This document shows, piece after piece, positions 46,945-56,454 of a DNA stretch of 64,000 nt. The position numbers and the translations under genes were made by a program. The notes beneath the pieces were generated by a model. It saw nothing but the letters and a program-made list of their open reading frames with translations, had not been told where the DNA came from and did no database searches. This DNA comes from Vogesella margarita (GTDB lineage: Bacteria; Pseudomonadota; Gammaproteobacteria; Burkholderiales; Chromobacteriaceae). Within the stretch, counting starts at the first letter, position 1. Each line of letters starts with the position of its first letter. The stretch spans positions 85,459-149,458 of the forward strand of contig NZ_JAQQLE010000013.1 in NCBI RefSeq assembly GCF_028548475.1, written 5' to 3'.

Positions 46945-47535
46945 TTACAAGTCTTTCAGTATGACAAACTGGCCTTTTCCGATGGGGTAAGTTTCCGCGA
47001 GATAGCCACGCGTAGCAAGCACTGCTTGTACAAAAGGCGCACATTCTTCGACATGGGACAAGGCGTTGTCCATCACCAGCAAGGCACCGGGCGCCAGGAT
47101 GCGCGTGATCTCCGGCCAGTAACCGGGATAACGCTGCCGGTCGGCGTCGAGAAACAACAGATCGACCGATTCGTCGGCGGTATTGGCCAGCACCGCGAAC
47201 GCGTCGTCGGTGTGCAGCGTCACCACCGGCTCCAGCGCGAACGCCTGCAGGTTGGCGTGCGCCAGTGCGACCTTGTGCGCAGAATGGTCGACCGACACCA
47301 CCTGCCCCTTGTGCACCTGCGCCGCCAGCGCCAGCCACAGCGTGGAATAGCCGCTGGAAGTGCCGATTTCGAGCGTGATGCGTGCCCGGCGGGTGCGTGA
47401 CAACTGGTACAGGAAACGCCCGGTCTGCGGCGTAATGGTCAGCCGCTTCTCGGCACGGGCGGCCGCATGGCGGTCGTGTGCCTCGTTGTCTTCCCACAAT
47501 TGCTGCAGCCGCGCGAGCCGCTCCCCAGTCAACAT
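46945..47535 (-). CDS. O-methyltransferase (CCoAOMT family)
   Basis: This 196-residue SAM-dependent methyltransferase resembles the small caffeoyl-CoA O-methyltransferase family. Key regions are ARITLEIGTSSGYSTLWLAL (SAM binding), VVSVDHSAHKVALAHANLQ and VDLLFLDADRQRYPGYWPEI (metal-binding Asp). The substrate is unknown. ATG 47535 follows AAGGGGATGAC. It lies between the MFS/37-aa ORF pair and pheA in the same direction. Confidence 0.87.
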   Translation of the reverse strand: MLTGERLARLQQLWEDNEAHDRHAAARAEKRLTITPQTGRFLYQLSRTRRARITLEIGTSSGYSTLWLALAAQVHKGQVVSVDHSAHKVALAHANLQAFALEPVVTLHTDDAFAVLANTADESVDLLFLDADRQRYPGYWPEITRILAPGALLVMDNALSHVEECAPFVQAVLATRGYLAETYPIGKGQFVILKDL

Positions 47536-47545
47536 GTCATCCCCT

Positions 47546-47659
47546 TCAGAAACAGGCGGCAATCAGGTTTGCCGCATCGACCACGAAATCCGGGCGCAGA
47601 TACGCCCACACACCCGCCGCCAGCACCAGTACGCCGCACGCCGCCGCCAGCCAGTTCAT
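47546..47659 (-). CDS. 37-residue single-membrane-segment ORF
   Basis: This small ORF begins with an ATGA overlap on the MFS stop (47656-47659) and ends ten bases before the O-methyltransferase start. It consists of one hydrophobic helix, AAACGVLVLAAGVWAYL, then RPDFVVDAANLIAACF. The coupling and spacing suggest it is translated. No family was recognised. It could assist or be processed with the MFS transporter. Confidence 0.45.
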   Translation of the reverse strand: MNWLAAACGVLVLAAGVWAYLRPDFVVDAANLIAACF

Positions 47660-48882
47660 GACTGAGTCGCTACCGCAGGCACCGCCGGCACCGGCTGCTC
47701 GCGCACCGGCAGGTTGGCCGCAGTGGCCAGCAACCCCAGTAACACCGTCAGCCACCACACCACGTCATAGCTGCCGGTACGATCGTACAGCAGCCCGCCC
47801 AGCCACACCCCGAGGAAGCTGCCGACCTGGTGCGAGAAGAAGACCGCACCCGACAGCATGCCCAGATGGCGCACGCCGAACAGGCTGACCAGCACGCCAT
47901 TGGTCAGAGGCACCGTCGACAGCCACAGGAAGCCCATCGCCGCGGCAAACAGCGCCACCGACCACGGCGTCAGCGGCACCAGGATGAAGGCGGTGACCAC
48001 GATGCTGCGCAGCAAGTAGATCCCTGCCAGCAGCATCGGCTTGGGCCGGCTGCTGCCAAGGTGGCCGGCGACGTAGGTGCCGCCGATGTTGAACAGGCCG
48101 ATCAACGCCAGTGCCAGACTGGCCACCTCGCCGGACAGGCCGTGATCGCGCAGATAGGCCGGCAGGTGCACGCCGACGAACACCACCTGGAAGCCGCAGA
48201 CAAAATAGCCTGCCATCAGCAGGCGGAAGGAGCGCTGTTGCCAGGCCATGGCAAAGGTATCGCTCATTCCGCGCAGCATGCTGCCCTGCAGGACCGGCAG
48301 CGCCGGCGCCCGGCGGTAGGCTTTTTCCAGCGGCGCCGCCAGCGGCAACAGCAAGGCGGCGGTCGCCGCCAGCACGAACAGGGCCGGCACCCAGCCCAGG
48401 CCGTCGATCAGGCCGCGCTCGACCGGCACCATGATGAACTGGCCGAAGGAGCCGGCCGCCGCCGTCAGCCCCATCGCGCGGGAACGAAACTCCGGCGCCA
48501 CCGCGCGCACGATCACCGAGAACACCACGCTGTAAGTGGTGCACGACAGCGCGAGGCCGATCAGCACGCCGGCGGAGCCGGAAAGCAGCACGCCACTGCT
48601 GGACATCGTCATCAGCGCCAGCCCGGCGGCGTACAACACGCCACCGGTCAGCAGCACGCGCCCGGGGCCGTGCCGGTCTGCCAGCGCGCCGGCAAACGGC
48701 TGCGCCAGCCCCCAGACCAGGTTCTGCAAACCCAGCGCGAAGGCAAAGGTTTCACGCGTCCAGCCGAAGGACTGCGTCATCGGCGGCAGGAAAAAACCGA
48801 AACCGTGGCGGATACCCATGCTGAGGGTGACCACGGTGCCGGCGGTAAGCAACAGGAACATCAGGGGACGGTTGGCTGTCAT
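47656..48882 (-). CDS. MFS transporter
   Basis: This 408-residue major facilitator has about 12 membrane segments and begins MTANRPLMFLLLTAGTVVTLS. The loop motif GALADRHGPGRVLLTGG is the MFS signature between helices 2 and 3. Overall it resembles oxalate/formate or monocarboxylate-type MFS proteins, but the substrate is not known. It lies between serC and the aromatic genes in the same direction. Confidence 0.88.
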   Translation of the reverse strand: MTANRPLMFLLLTAGTVVTLSMGIRHGFGFFLPPMTQSFGWTRETFAFALGLQNLVWGLAQPFAGALADRHGPGRVLLTGGVLYAAGLALMTMSSSGVLLSGSAGVLIGLALSCTTYSVVFSVIVRAVAPEFRSRAMGLTAAAGSFGQFIMVPVERGLIDGLGWVPALFVLAATAALLLPLAAPLEKAYRRAPALPVLQGSMLRGMSDTFAMAWQQRSFRLLMAGYFVCGFQVVFVGVHLPAYLRDHGLSGEVASLALALIGLFNIGGTYVAGHLGSSRPKPMLLAGIYLLRSIVVTAFILVPLTPWSVALFAAAMGFLWLSTVPLTNGVLVSLFGVRHLGMLSGAVFFSHQVGSFLGVWLGGLLYDRTGSYDVVWWLTVLLGLLATAANLPVREQPVPAVPAVATQS

Positions 48883-48974
48883 GGGAGACTCCGGAACAAG
48901 AACGACATGATGCGTGCTTAGGGCGACCGAGGCCAGTCATCGCGGCAAAAACACTGATCCGGATCGCGAACAAT

Positions 48975-49001
48975 GAAAAAACCCGTCCGGGGACGGGTTT
49001 T
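48975..49001 (-). terminator. Rho-independent terminator of serC
   Basis: AAACCCGTCC and GGACGGGTTT form a stem with a two-base loop; the leftward transcript ends in a U run. A full reverse repeat word (49005-49018) lies between it and the serC stop. Confidence 0.85.
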
Positions 49002-49004
49002 GCG

Positions 49005-49018
49005 TTGCGGCCAACCTT
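49005..49018 (-). repeat. DUS-like word at the serC 3' end
   Basis: TTGCGGCCAACCTT lies unpaired next to the serC terminator hairpin. Confidence 0.8.
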
Positions 49019-49023
49019 GTCGC

Positions 49024-50109
49024 TCAGCCGTGCTGGCGGGCGAAGTCTTCCATGAAGTGCACCAGTGCCTTCACACCTTCGATCGGCATCGCGTTGTAGA
49101 TCGAGGCACGCATGCCGCCGACCGAGCGATGGCCCTTGAGCTGCATCAGGCCATTCTTTTTCGCCTCGGACAGGAACACGTCTTCCAGCGCCTCGTCCTT
49201 CAGGCGGAACACCACGTTCATCTTCGAGCGGTACGGCGCCTGCACATGGCTGTAGTAGAAACCGTTGCTGCTGTCGATCATGTGGTAGAGCAGGCCAGCT
49301 TTTTCGTCGTTGCGCGCCTGCATGCCCTTGATGCCGCCCTGCGTCTTCAGCCACTTGAACACCAGGCCGGCGATGTAGATCGGATAGGTGGCCGGGGTGT
49401 TATACATGGAGTCGGCGTCGGCGTGCACGCGGTAGTCGAGCATGGTCGGCGTCTGCGCCTGGGCGTGGCCCAGCAGGTCTTCGCGCACGATGACCACGGT
49501 CAGGCCGGACGGGCCGATGTTCTTCTGCGCACCGGCGTAGATCAGACCGAACTTGGACACGTCCACTTCACGCGACAGGAAGTCGGACGACATGTCGCAC
49601 ACCAGCGGGGTGTTGCCGACGTCCGGCACGAACGGGCACTGCAGGCCGCCGATGGTCTCGTTGGAGGTGTAGTGGAAGTAGGCGGCATCCGGCGTGCGCT
49701 GCCAGCTGGCCACGTCCGGCACCACCGCGTAGTTGCTGTCGGCGCTACTGGCCACCACGTTGACGTTGGTGTAGCGGCGCGCTTCCTTGACCGCCAGCTT
49801 CGACCAGTGGCCGGTATCCAGCACGTCGATATGGCCGTCCACCGGCGCCAGGTTCAGCGGCACCATGGAGAACTGCTGCGAGGCGCCGCCCTGCAGGAAC
49901 AAGACCTTGTAACCGGCCGGAATCGCCATCAGTGCGCGCAGATCCTGCTCGGCATCGTGGATGATTTCCATGAACTCCTTGCCGCGATGGCTCATTTCCA
50001 TCACGCACATGCCGGAGCCGTGCCAGTCCAGCATTTCCGCCTGGGCGGTCGCCAGCACTTCGTGCGGCAATACGGCAGGACCGGCTGAGAAGTTGTACAC
50101 CTTGGCCAT
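49024..50109 (-). CDS. serC: Phosphoserine aminotransferase
   Basis: This 361-residue PLP enzyme makes phosphoserine from phosphohydroxypyruvate and also serves pyridoxine synthesis. The N-terminal VYNFSAGPAVLPHEVL, the SHRGKEFMEIIHDAE segment and the PLP-lysine block IYAGAQKNIGPSGLTVVIV are diagnostic. The C-terminus KGHRSVGGMRASIYNAMP is conserved. It lies 25 bases downstream of the hotdog pair that overlaps gyrA, so all may form one operon. Confidence 0.96.
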   Translation of the reverse strand: MAKVYNFSAGPAVLPHEVLATAQAEMLDWHGSGMCVMEMSHRGKEFMEIIHDAEQDLRALMAIPAGYKVLFLQGGASQQFSMVPLNLAPVDGHIDVLDTGHWSKLAVKEARRYTNVNVVASSADSNYAVVPDVASWQRTPDAAYFHYTSNETIGGLQCPFVPDVGNTPLVCDMSSDFLSREVDVSKFGLIYAGAQKNIGPSGLTVVIVREDLLGHAQAQTPTMLDYRVHADADSMYNTPATYPIYIAGLVFKWLKTQGGIKGMQARNDEKAGLLYHMIDSSNGFYYSHVQAPYRSKMNVVFRLKDEALEDVFLSEAKKNGLMQLKGHRSVGGMRASIYNAMPIEGVKALVHFMEDFARQHG

Positions 50110-50134
50110 GACTATCCTCTATTTCTCGTCAAAA

Positions 50135-50581
50135 TCAGGAAGGGGTGCTGAGCAGAAAGTGCGCGCGGGCGACAGCGACCGGCTTGCGACGATCTTCCTG
50201 CCAGGCCTCGATCAGCACGTGCGCCACGCGCTTGCCCTGCTTGGTGATTTCGCACTGCGCATACAGCGTGGTGGCCTTGCCGGAGCGCAGGTAGTCCAGC
50301 GAGAAGTCCACGATCTTGGGCGCTTCCCGCGACTCGCGGTTCCACATCAGGTGCAGCAGGGCTGCATTTTCCAGAAAGCCGCCGATCAGGCCGCCATGCA
50401 GCGCCGGCAGCGTGGTATTGCCGACATTGCGCTCGGCGAACGGCAGCCAGAACAGCAGCTCGCCGTTCTCGTCCTCGCCGCACTCCACGCCCATCAGGCG
50501 GGCGTACGGCACCGCGGCGATGATGTCGGCGAAGCGCTTCTCGTCGCGCAGCGCGAGGAAGGTTTCCATGAACTGGCTCAT
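50135..50581 (-). CDS. PaaI-type hotdog thioesterase 1
   Basis: This 148-residue hotdog-fold protein resembles the PaaI thioesterase family. The active region is GNTTLPALHGGLIGGFLENA with an HGG motif, followed by VDFSLDYLRSGKATTLYAQCE. It probably hydrolyses acyl-CoA or aryl-CoA thioesters. The start overlaps the stop of the next hotdog gene (ATGA). The two hotdog proteins may form a hetero-oligomer, which is inference. Confidence 0.85.
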   Translation of the reverse strand: MSQFMETFLALRDEKRFADIIAAVPYARLMGVECGEDENGELLFWLPFAERNVGNTTLPALHGGLIGGFLENAALLHLMWNRESREAPKIVDFSLDYLRSGKATTLYAQCEITKQGKRVAHVLIEAWQEDRRKPVAVARAHFLLSTPS

Positions 50582-51048
50582 GCCGCGCCCTCCGCCAGCA
50601 TCGGTTTCGGATTGGAGTCGCGCATGAAGGTGGCGACGCCGTGGGCGATCGGGTCGTCCGGGCTGTCGTGGTAGCACACGGCGCGGGTGAACGCGATCTG
50701 GCTGGCCAGCCGGTAGCACTCGGCGGTGCAGTAGATCGCCTTGCCCGGCGTGGCCGCCTTCAGGTAGTCGATGCGCAGGTCCAGCGTGGCGATGGTTTCC
50801 AGTTCGTCCATGTGCGCAGTCACCGCGATGGCGCTGCAGGTGTCGACGATGGAGGTGATCACCCCGCCGTGCAGCACGCCGCTGGCCGGATTGCCGACCA
50901 GATCGTCGCGCCACGCCACCTTCAGCGTCGGCTTGCGGCCAACGTTGCCGAGGTACTGCATGCCCAGCGTCACGCAGTGCGGGAAGGACACGAACAAGGC
51001 GCCCGCCGTCGCCAGCAGCTTTTCGTTGGCCGGTGCCTGCTCCGTCAT
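50578..51048 (-). CDS. PaaI-type hotdog thioesterase 2
   Basis: This 156-residue hotdog-fold protein has [23 protein letters not shown] as the active-site block (HGG followed by an acidic residue) and [20 protein letters not shown]. It is the closer match to canonical PaaI. Its start overlaps the gyrA stop by four bases, and its own stop overlaps hotdog gene 1. A repeat word at 50933 lies within the coding region. Confidence 0.87.
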   Translation of the reverse strand: MTEQAPANEKLLATAGALFVSFPHCVTLGMQYLGNVGRKPTLKVAWRDDLVGNPASGVLHGGVITSIVDTCSAIAVTAHMDELETIATLDLRIDYLKAATPGKAIYCTAECYRLASQIAFTRAVCYHDSPDDPIAHGVATFMRDSNPKPMLAEGAA

Positions 51049-53705
51049 TCTGCCGCGCCCTCGCCCGCCTCAGGGTTGGCCGCAAGCGCGTCGCCCTCTT
51101 CTGCGGCGTCGTCTTCGCTCTCGGCCACCTTCACCAGGCAGATCAGCTTCTCGCCGTCGTCCAGGTTGATCAGGCGCACGCCCTGCGCCGCACGGCCGGT
51201 CTCGCGCACCTGGTCGACCTTGGTGCGGATCAGCACGCCGCCGGTGGTGATCAGCATCACGTCGTCGCTGTCTTCCACCAGGCTGGCGGTCACCAGCGCA
51301 AGGCCGGTCTTGTCGGTCAGGTCCATGGCGATCACGCCCTGGGTGCCGCGGCTGGTGTGGCGGAACTCGCCAACACGGGTACGCTTGCCGTAGCCGCCAT
51401 CGCTGGCGGTCAACACCTGCTGCTCATCGCTATTGGCCACCAGCAGCGAAATCACCTGCTGGCCTTCGCCCAGCGCCATGCCGCGCACGCCGGTGGCGTT
51501 ACGACCCATGGCACGCACATCGCTTTCGTCGAAACGCACTGCCTTGCCGGCATTGGAGAACAGCATGATCTGGTCGCTGCCGCTGGTCAGCGCCACGCCG
51601 ACCAGCTTGTCGCCCTCGTCCAGCTTGACGGCGATGATGCCGGCACTACGCGGCCGCGAGAATGCCTCCAGCGGCGTCTTCTTCACGGTACCGTTGGCGG
51701 TACACATGAACACGAACGGGCCCTTGACCTTGTCGCTGACTTCGATATCGTCATCCAGCTCGGCACCGCCATTGCCGGTAAACGCCTTCACCGGCAGCAT
51801 GGCGTTGATCTTCTCGCCTTCCGCCAGCGGCAGCACGTTGACGATCGGCTTGCCGCGGCTGGTACGACCGCCCTGCGGCATGTCGTAGACCTTGATCCAG
51901 TAGCAACGTCCGAACGAGGAATAGCACAGCACGTAGTCGTGGGTATTGGCCACGAACAGGGTGTTGATGAAGTCGTCGTCCTTGGTCGCCGCCGCCTGCT
52001 TGCCGCGGCCGCCACGGCGCTGCGACTGGTAGTCGTCGACCGGCTGCGCCTTCAGGTAGCCGGTATGCGACAGGGTCACCACCATCTCCTGCGGCGTGAT
52101 CAGGTCTTCGATGTTGATGTCGCCACCGAACGGTTCGATCTCGGAACGGCGCTTGTCGCCGTACTGCAGCTTCACCGCGGTCAGCTCGTCGTGGATGATC
52201 TGGTTGATGCGTTCCGGACGCGCCAGGATGTCGATCAGGTCCAGGATGGTATCCATGATCTCGCGGTATTCGCCGACGATCTTGTCCTGTTCCAGCCCGG
52301 TCAGGCGCTGCAGGCGCAGGTCCAGGATCGCCTGGGCCTGCACTTCGGACAGGCGGTAGCCGTCGCCGTGCAGGCCGTACTCGGCGGCCAGGCCGTCCGG
52401 ACGGGCGTAGCTCTGGTCGACGCGGGACAGCATGCCCTCGACCAGCTCCGAACGCCAGGCGCGACCCATCAGCGCGGCCTTGGCCTGCGGCGGGGCTTCG
52501 GACGCCTTGATCAGCGCGATGATCTCGTCGACGTTGGACAGTGCCACCGCCAGACCTTCGAGGATATGGCCGCGCTCGCGGGCCTTGCGCAGCTCGAAAA
52601 TGGTACGGCGTGTCACCACCTCGCGGCGGTGGCGCAGGAATTCGTCGATGATCTGCTTCAGGTTCAGCAGGCGGGGCTGGCCGTCGACCAGCGCCACCAT
52701 GTTGATGCCGAAGCTGTCCTGCAGCTGGGTCAGCTTGTACAGGTGGTTGAGTACCACTTCCGGCATTTCGCCGCGCTTGAGCTCGATCACCACGCGCATG
52801 CCGGACTTGTCCGACTCGTCGCGCAGGTCGGAGATGCCCTCGATCTGCTTCTCGCGTACCAGCTCGCTGATGCGTTCCAGGAGGCGTGACTTGTTCACCT
52901 GGTACGGGATCTCGTCGACGATGATGGCCTGGCGGTCACCCTTGCCGATGTCCTCGAAGTGCACGCGGGCGCGCATGATGGCGCGGCCGCGACCGGTGCG
53001 GTACGCCTCCTTGATGCCGGCGGTACCGTAGATGATGCCGGCGGTCGGGAAGTCCGGTGCCGGGATGATGTCGATCAGCTCGTCTATGGTCAGCTCGCTG
53101 TTGGCCAGGAGCGCGAGGCAAGCGTCGACCACTTCGGTCAGGTTGTGCGGCGGAATATTGGTGGCCATGCCCACCGCGATACCGGAGCTGCCGTTAATCA
53201 GCAGGTTCGGAATGCGCGTCGGCATGATCAGCGGCTCCTGCTCGGAGCCATCGTAGTTGGGGCCGAAGTCGACGGTTTCCTTGTCGAGGTCGGCCAGCAG
53301 TTCGTGCGCGATGCGCGCCATGCGGATTTCGGTGTAACGCATCGCAGCGGCGTTGTCGCCGTCGATGGAACCGAAGTTACCCTGACCGTCCACCAGCGGG
53401 TAGCGCAGCGAGAAATCCTGCGCCAGACGCACGATGGTGTCGTACACCGCGGTATCGCCGTGCGGGTGGTACTTACCGATCACGTCGCCGACGATACGCG
53501 CCGACTTCTTGTAGGCACGGTTCCAGTCGTTGGACAGCTCATGCATGGCGTACAGCACCCGGCGATGCACGGGCTTGAGGCCATCTCGGACATCAGGAAG
53601 GGCGCGGCCGACGATCACGCTCATCGCGTAATCGAGATAGGAACGGCGCATCTCCTCTTCCAGGCTAATCGGGAGTGTTTCCTTGGCAAAAAGCTGGTCG
53701 GTCAT
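51045..53705 (-). CDS. gyrA: DNA gyrase subunit A
   Basis: This 886-residue type II topoisomerase subunit cuts and rejoins DNA to add negative supercoils. The catalytic Tyr124 is in [10 protein letters not shown]. The quinolone-determining region reads [17 protein letters not shown], with Thr85 and Asp89 at the E. coli Ser83 and Asp87 positions. The GyrA box QRRGGRG is present in the C-terminal domain. The C-terminus is acidic ([11 protein letters not shown]). No repeat word occurs in most of this gene; one lies at its 3' end (51073). The start ATG 53705 lacks an obvious strong Shine-Dalgarno. Confidence 0.97.
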   Translation of the reverse strand: MTDQLFAKETLPISLEEEMRRSYLDYAMSVIVGRALPDVRDGLKPVHRRVLYAMHELSNDWNRAYKKSARIVGDVIGKYHPHGDTAVYDTIVRLAQDFSLRYPLVDGQGNFGSIDGDNAAAMRYTEIRMARIAHELLADLDKETVDFGPNYDGSEQEPLIMPTRIPNLLINGSSGIAVGMATNIPPHNLTEVVDACLALLANSELTIDELIDIIPAPDFPTAGIIYGTAGIKEAYRTGRGRAIMRARVHFEDIGKGDRQAIIVDEIPYQVNKSRLLERISELVREKQIEGISDLRDESDKSGMRVVIELKRGEMPEVVLNHLYKLTQLQDSFGINMVALVDGQPRLLNLKQIIDEFLRHRREVVTRRTIFELRKARERGHILEGLAVALSNVDEIIALIKASEAPPQAKAALMGRAWRSELVEGMLSRVDQSYARPDGLAAEYGLHGDGYRLSEVQAQAILDLRLQRLTGLEQDKIVGEYREIMDTILDLIDILARPERINQIIHDELTAVKLQYGDKRRSEIEPFGGDINIEDLITPQEMVVTLSHTGYLKAQPVDDYQSQRRGGRGKQAAATKDDDFINTLFVANTHDYVLCYSSFGRCYWIKVYDMPQGGRTSRGKPIVNVLPLAEGEKINAMLPVKAFTGNGGAELDDDIEVSDKVKGPFVFMCTANGTVKKTPLEAFSRPRSAGIIAVKLDEGDKLVGVALTSGSDQIMLFSNAGKAVRFDESDVRAMGRNATGVRGMALGEGQQVISLLVANSDEQQVLTASDGGYGKRTRVGEFRHTSRGTQGVIAMDLTDKTGLALVTASLVEDSDDVMLITTGGVLIRTKVDQVRETGRAAQGVRLINLDDGEKLICLVKVAESEDDAAEEGDALAANPEAGEGAAE

Positions 53706-53777
53706 GGAAATCCGTAGTCATGGCAAAATATTCGATATTCTAACATGAAATGACACCAAGACGCCCGCCAGACAAGC

Positions 53778-53804
53778 AAAAAGGCCGCTGTCGCGGCCTT
53801 TTTA
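53778..53804 (-). terminator. Terminator of the ABC permease gene
   Basis: AAAAAGGCCGC and GCGGCCTTTTT around TGTC form a strong hairpin downstream of the permease stop, upstream of gyrA. Confidence 0.88.
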
Positions 53805-53822
53805 CCAAGCAGCAGGGAACGC

Positions 53823-54566
53823 TCAGCGGGCGCCGATCTGCAGCTTTTTCTCCAGACGGGAAATCCCCCACGCCATCAACATGGTCAATGCCAGATAGAT
53901 GAAGGAAATGGTCAGGTACGGCTCCCAGTAGCGCGAGTACACGCCGGCCACGGTCCGCGCGGCGAAGGCCAGTTCGGCCAGACCGATCGCGGACACCAGC
54001 GAGCTGTCTTTCAGCAGCATGATCGCCTCGTTGCCCAGCGGCGGCAGCATGCGGCGGAACGCCTGTGGCACGATCACGAACTTCATGGTCTGGCCGTAGG
54101 AGAGACCCAGCGAACGCGCGGCTTCCATCTGCCCCTTGTCGATGGACTGGATACCGGCACGGAAGATCTCGGTGATATAGGCACCGGCGTTAAGCGTCAA
54201 CGCCAGCAGGCCGGAAATAAAGGCGCCGTAATTCTGGCGGATGTCACGGGCGATATCGCCGTTGATCACCAGGCCATCCGTCGGATGGATCAGCAAGGGC
54301 ATCAGCGCGAAGTGCACCAGCAGGATTTGCACGAACAAGGGCGTGCCGCGGAAAAAAGTCACGTAGGCACCGGCCGGCAGACGCACCAGATAGCGCACCA
54401 GATAGCGGCTCAGGCCGTGCGGCGCATCCGCCAGCCGCGCCATGCCCATGAACAGGCCGATCAGGGTGCCGAACACCACGGCCACCAGTGTAATGATGAT
54501 CGTCATTTGCACGCCTTCCACGAACAGTGGCGCGTAGTCGGCGATCATTTCCCAGCGAAAATCCAT
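53823..54566 (-). CDS. Polar amino acid ABC transporter permease
   Basis: This 247-residue inner-membrane permease of the His/Glu/Gln family has about five membrane helices. The EAA loop reads EAARSLGLSYGQTMKFVIVPQAFRRMLPP, the site that contacts the ATPase. ATG 54566 follows AGGGGGAAGC. It pairs with the solute-binding protein gene just upstream. No ATPase gene is next to it, so the ATP-binding subunit must be encoded elsewhere. Confidence 0.92.
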   Translation of the reverse strand: MDFRWEMIADYAPLFVEGVQMTIIITLVAVVFGTLIGLFMGMARLADAPHGLSRYLVRYLVRLPAGAYVTFFRGTPLFVQILLVHFALMPLLIHPTDGLVINGDIARDIRQNYGAFISGLLALTLNAGAYITEIFRAGIQSIDKGQMEAARSLGLSYGQTMKFVIVPQAFRRMLPPLGNEAIMLLKDSSLVSAIGLAELAFAARTVAGVYSRYWEPYLTISFIYLALTMLMAWGISRLEKKLQIGAR

Positions 54567-54581
54567 ATTGCTTCCCCCTGC

Positions 54582-54615
54582 AAAAAAACCGGGCCGGCTC
54601 AAGGCGGGCCCGGTT
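54582..54615 (-). terminator. Attenuator/terminator between binding protein and permease genes
   Basis: AACCGGGCC (54587-54595) and GGCCCGGTT (54607-54615) form a nine-base stem followed by a U run on the leftward strand. It would give more binding protein than permease, as in many such operons. Confidence 0.75.
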
Positions 54616-54633
54616 CTTCATGCAGCTAATTGA

Positions 54634-55449
54634 TTACTTGGTGCCAAAATACTTATTGAAGATCTGGTCGTAGGTGCCGTCGGCCTTGATCGCCTTGATG
54701 CCGGCGTTGACCTTGTCCAGCAGCTCCTTATTGCCCTTCTTCACCGCAAAGCCATAGTACTCCGGCGCGAAGCTCTGCAGGTCTTCCACCGTGGTCATGC
54801 CGTGCTGCGGGTTGTTCTTCACGTAGTTGATCACCACGCCGTTGTCACCCACCGCCGCGTCAACACCACCGCCTTCCAGCTCTTTGAGCGCCAGCGGCAT
54901 GCTCTCGAAACGCTTGATGTTGGAGCTGGTCTTGCCCAACAGCTTCTGCACCACTTCGTCGCCGGTAGTGCCGGTCTGTACCGCCACCTTCTTGCTCTTC
55001 AGATCCTGGAAGGTCTTCACGCCGGTCACGCCCTTGCCGACCGCGATCAGCTGGCGCGCCTCAAAGTATGGCTCGGAGAAGTCCATGCTCTGCTTGCGCT
55101 CGTCGGTGATGGTAATGGCCGAAGACAGAATGTCGCGGTCGCCCTGCGCCAGGGTGGCGAACATGCCTTCCCACGGCGTATTGACGAACTTGACCTTGAA
55201 ACCACCCTTGTCCGCTACCGCGCTCAGCACCTCGATGTCGAAGCCGACGATCTGGCTCTGGTCGTTCTGGAACTCGAAGGGTGCATAGCTGGCATCGGTA
55301 CCCACCACGTACTCGGTCCCCTGCGTCACCGCCGGCGCCGCGTCGCTGGCGGCCGATGCTGCCGGCTCTTCCGCCTTCTTGCCGCAACCGGCAACGGCAA
55401 CCACCGACAACAACATCCCCGCAAGCAACGTTCTTCTCGTGTTCTTCAT
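54634..55449 (-). CDS. Amino acid ABC transporter substrate-binding lipoprotein
   Basis: This 271-residue family-3 solute-binding protein begins with a lipoprotein signal (RRTLLAGMLLSVVAVAGCGKK), with Cys22 as lipidation site. The mature part contains EYVVGTDASYAPFEFQND, FDIEVLSAVADKGGF and AQGDRDILSSAITITDERK. Ligands are likely polar or basic amino acids. ATG 55449 was chosen because GGGAG lies nine bases upstream; ATG 55458 would directly abut it. Confidence 0.92.
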   Translation of the reverse strand: MKNTRRTLLAGMLLSVVAVAGCGKKAEEPAASAASDAAPAVTQGTEYVVGTDASYAPFEFQNDQSQIVGFDIEVLSAVADKGGFKVKFVNTPWEGMFATLAQGDRDILSSAITITDERKQSMDFSEPYFEARQLIAVGKGVTGVKTFQDLKSKKVAVQTGTTGDEVVQKLLGKTSSNIKRFESMPLALKELEGGGVDAAVGDNGVVINYVKNNPQHGMTTVEDLQSFAPEYYGFAVKKGNKELLDKVNAGIKAIKADGTYDQIFNKYFGTK

Positions 55450-55591
55450 ACTTGTCATCTCCCTCGATTCACGTATTGACCGTTCGTCCCCGAATCGGCG
55501 CGCGTGCTAATATAACAAGCCCGTTACGGTGCCACAACGCACCGCACCCGGATATTTGCACCTTGATTATTTAGCCAACGACATATCCGCC

Positions 55592-56359
55592 ATGCCATTG
55601 TCCCGTTTTTGCGCCGCAGCACTTGGCGCCATCATCCTGAGCTGCGCCAGCAACAGCTTTGCCACCGGCGAAGACGCCCCGCTGCCGGGCGACTTCCAGC
55701 CGCCACGCCAGAGCAAAACCATCAGCAAACCTGCCCCCGGCAACGGTGGCAGCAATAAAGCAAACGACGTACCTGCACGCAATATTCAGCCTGCAACAGC
55801 GAACAAACCCCAGGAAAAAACCAGCAGCCCGGCAGAACCGCCCCGCCAAGCCAAGGCCGAAGCACGCCGCAGCCAGCGCAGCGACAGCCGGCCAGCCACC
55901 CGCAAATCGTCACGCCAGCTGAAGCAGGCGGCCACGACGCAACGCACCGCCAAGGCACGCAACGCACTGCGCGGCGGCAAACAGAGCGTGCGCAGCAACA
56001 AAACGGTGCGTACCAACAAAAAAGCCGCAGTGCGCCAGCGCGCGGTGGGCAAGCGCACCAAGACCGGCAAGGTGATCGCCAGCCGCAAGGCCGGCACCGG
56101 CCAGCGCAGCCTCGCCGCCCGCAAGCGCCAGAAAGCGACCGCGAACACTACCAAACAACGTAGTGTCGTTGCCAAACGTAGCGCCCGCGTCAAGGCCAAG
56201 GCCGGCCGCACCGCGACCAAGGCCAGCCTCAAGCAGCGCAAGGTGAGCAAAACCGCGCTAAAGGCCGGCAGCAAGCGCGGCAGCGTCACCCAGGCCAAGC
56301 GCCAGAAGACCGGTGCCAAGGTGCGTCGTCACAAACAGCCAGCCCGTCAGGCGCACTAA
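55592..56359 (+). CDS. Exported Lys/Arg/Ala-rich basic protein
   Basis: This 255-residue protein begins with a signal peptide (MPLSRFCAAALGAIILSCAS, with cleavage likely near SFA-TG). After a Pro/Gln-rich spacer (residues about 25-85), the rest is extremely basic and low complexity, with repeated Lys, Arg, Ala, Thr, Ser and Gln. It resembles histone-H1-like tails (KRTKTGKVIASRKAGTGQRS, ARVKAKAGRTATKASLKQRK). I recognise no defined domain. An export signal on such a sequence is unusual. It has its own strong terminator. Confidence 0.7.
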   Translation: MPLSRFCAAALGAIILSCASNSFATGEDAPLPGDFQPPRQSKTISKPAPGNGGSNKANDVPARNIQPATANKPQEKTSSPAEPPRQAKAEARRSQRSDSRPATRKSSRQLKQAATTQRTAKARNALRGGKQSVRSNKTVRTNKKAAVRQRAVGKRTKTGKVIASRKAGTGQRSLAARKRQKATANTTKQRSVVAKRSARVKAKAGRTATKASLKQRKVSKTALKAGSKRGSVTQAKRQKTGAKVRRHKQPARQAH

Positions 56360-56381
56360 GCCATCCGGCCATAGCCGGCAG

Positions 56382-56411
56382 ACGGCCCGCCAACAGGCGG
56401 GCCGTTTTCAT
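56382..56411 (+). terminator. Rho-independent terminator of the basic protein gene
   Basis: ACGGCCCGCC, loop AACA and GGCGGGCCGT are followed by TTTTC. It faces the convergent aminotransferase gene. Confidence 0.88.
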
Positions 56412-56454
56412 TTCGCGCCATCCGCACCAACCGACCCCGGCGCGTGCCGCGCGC

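Noticed and set aside
51033..52889. A 618-codon open frame on the plus strand within gyrA
   Set aside because: It is antisense to gyrA, which is complete with catalytic Tyr and GyrA box; composition is shadow-like.
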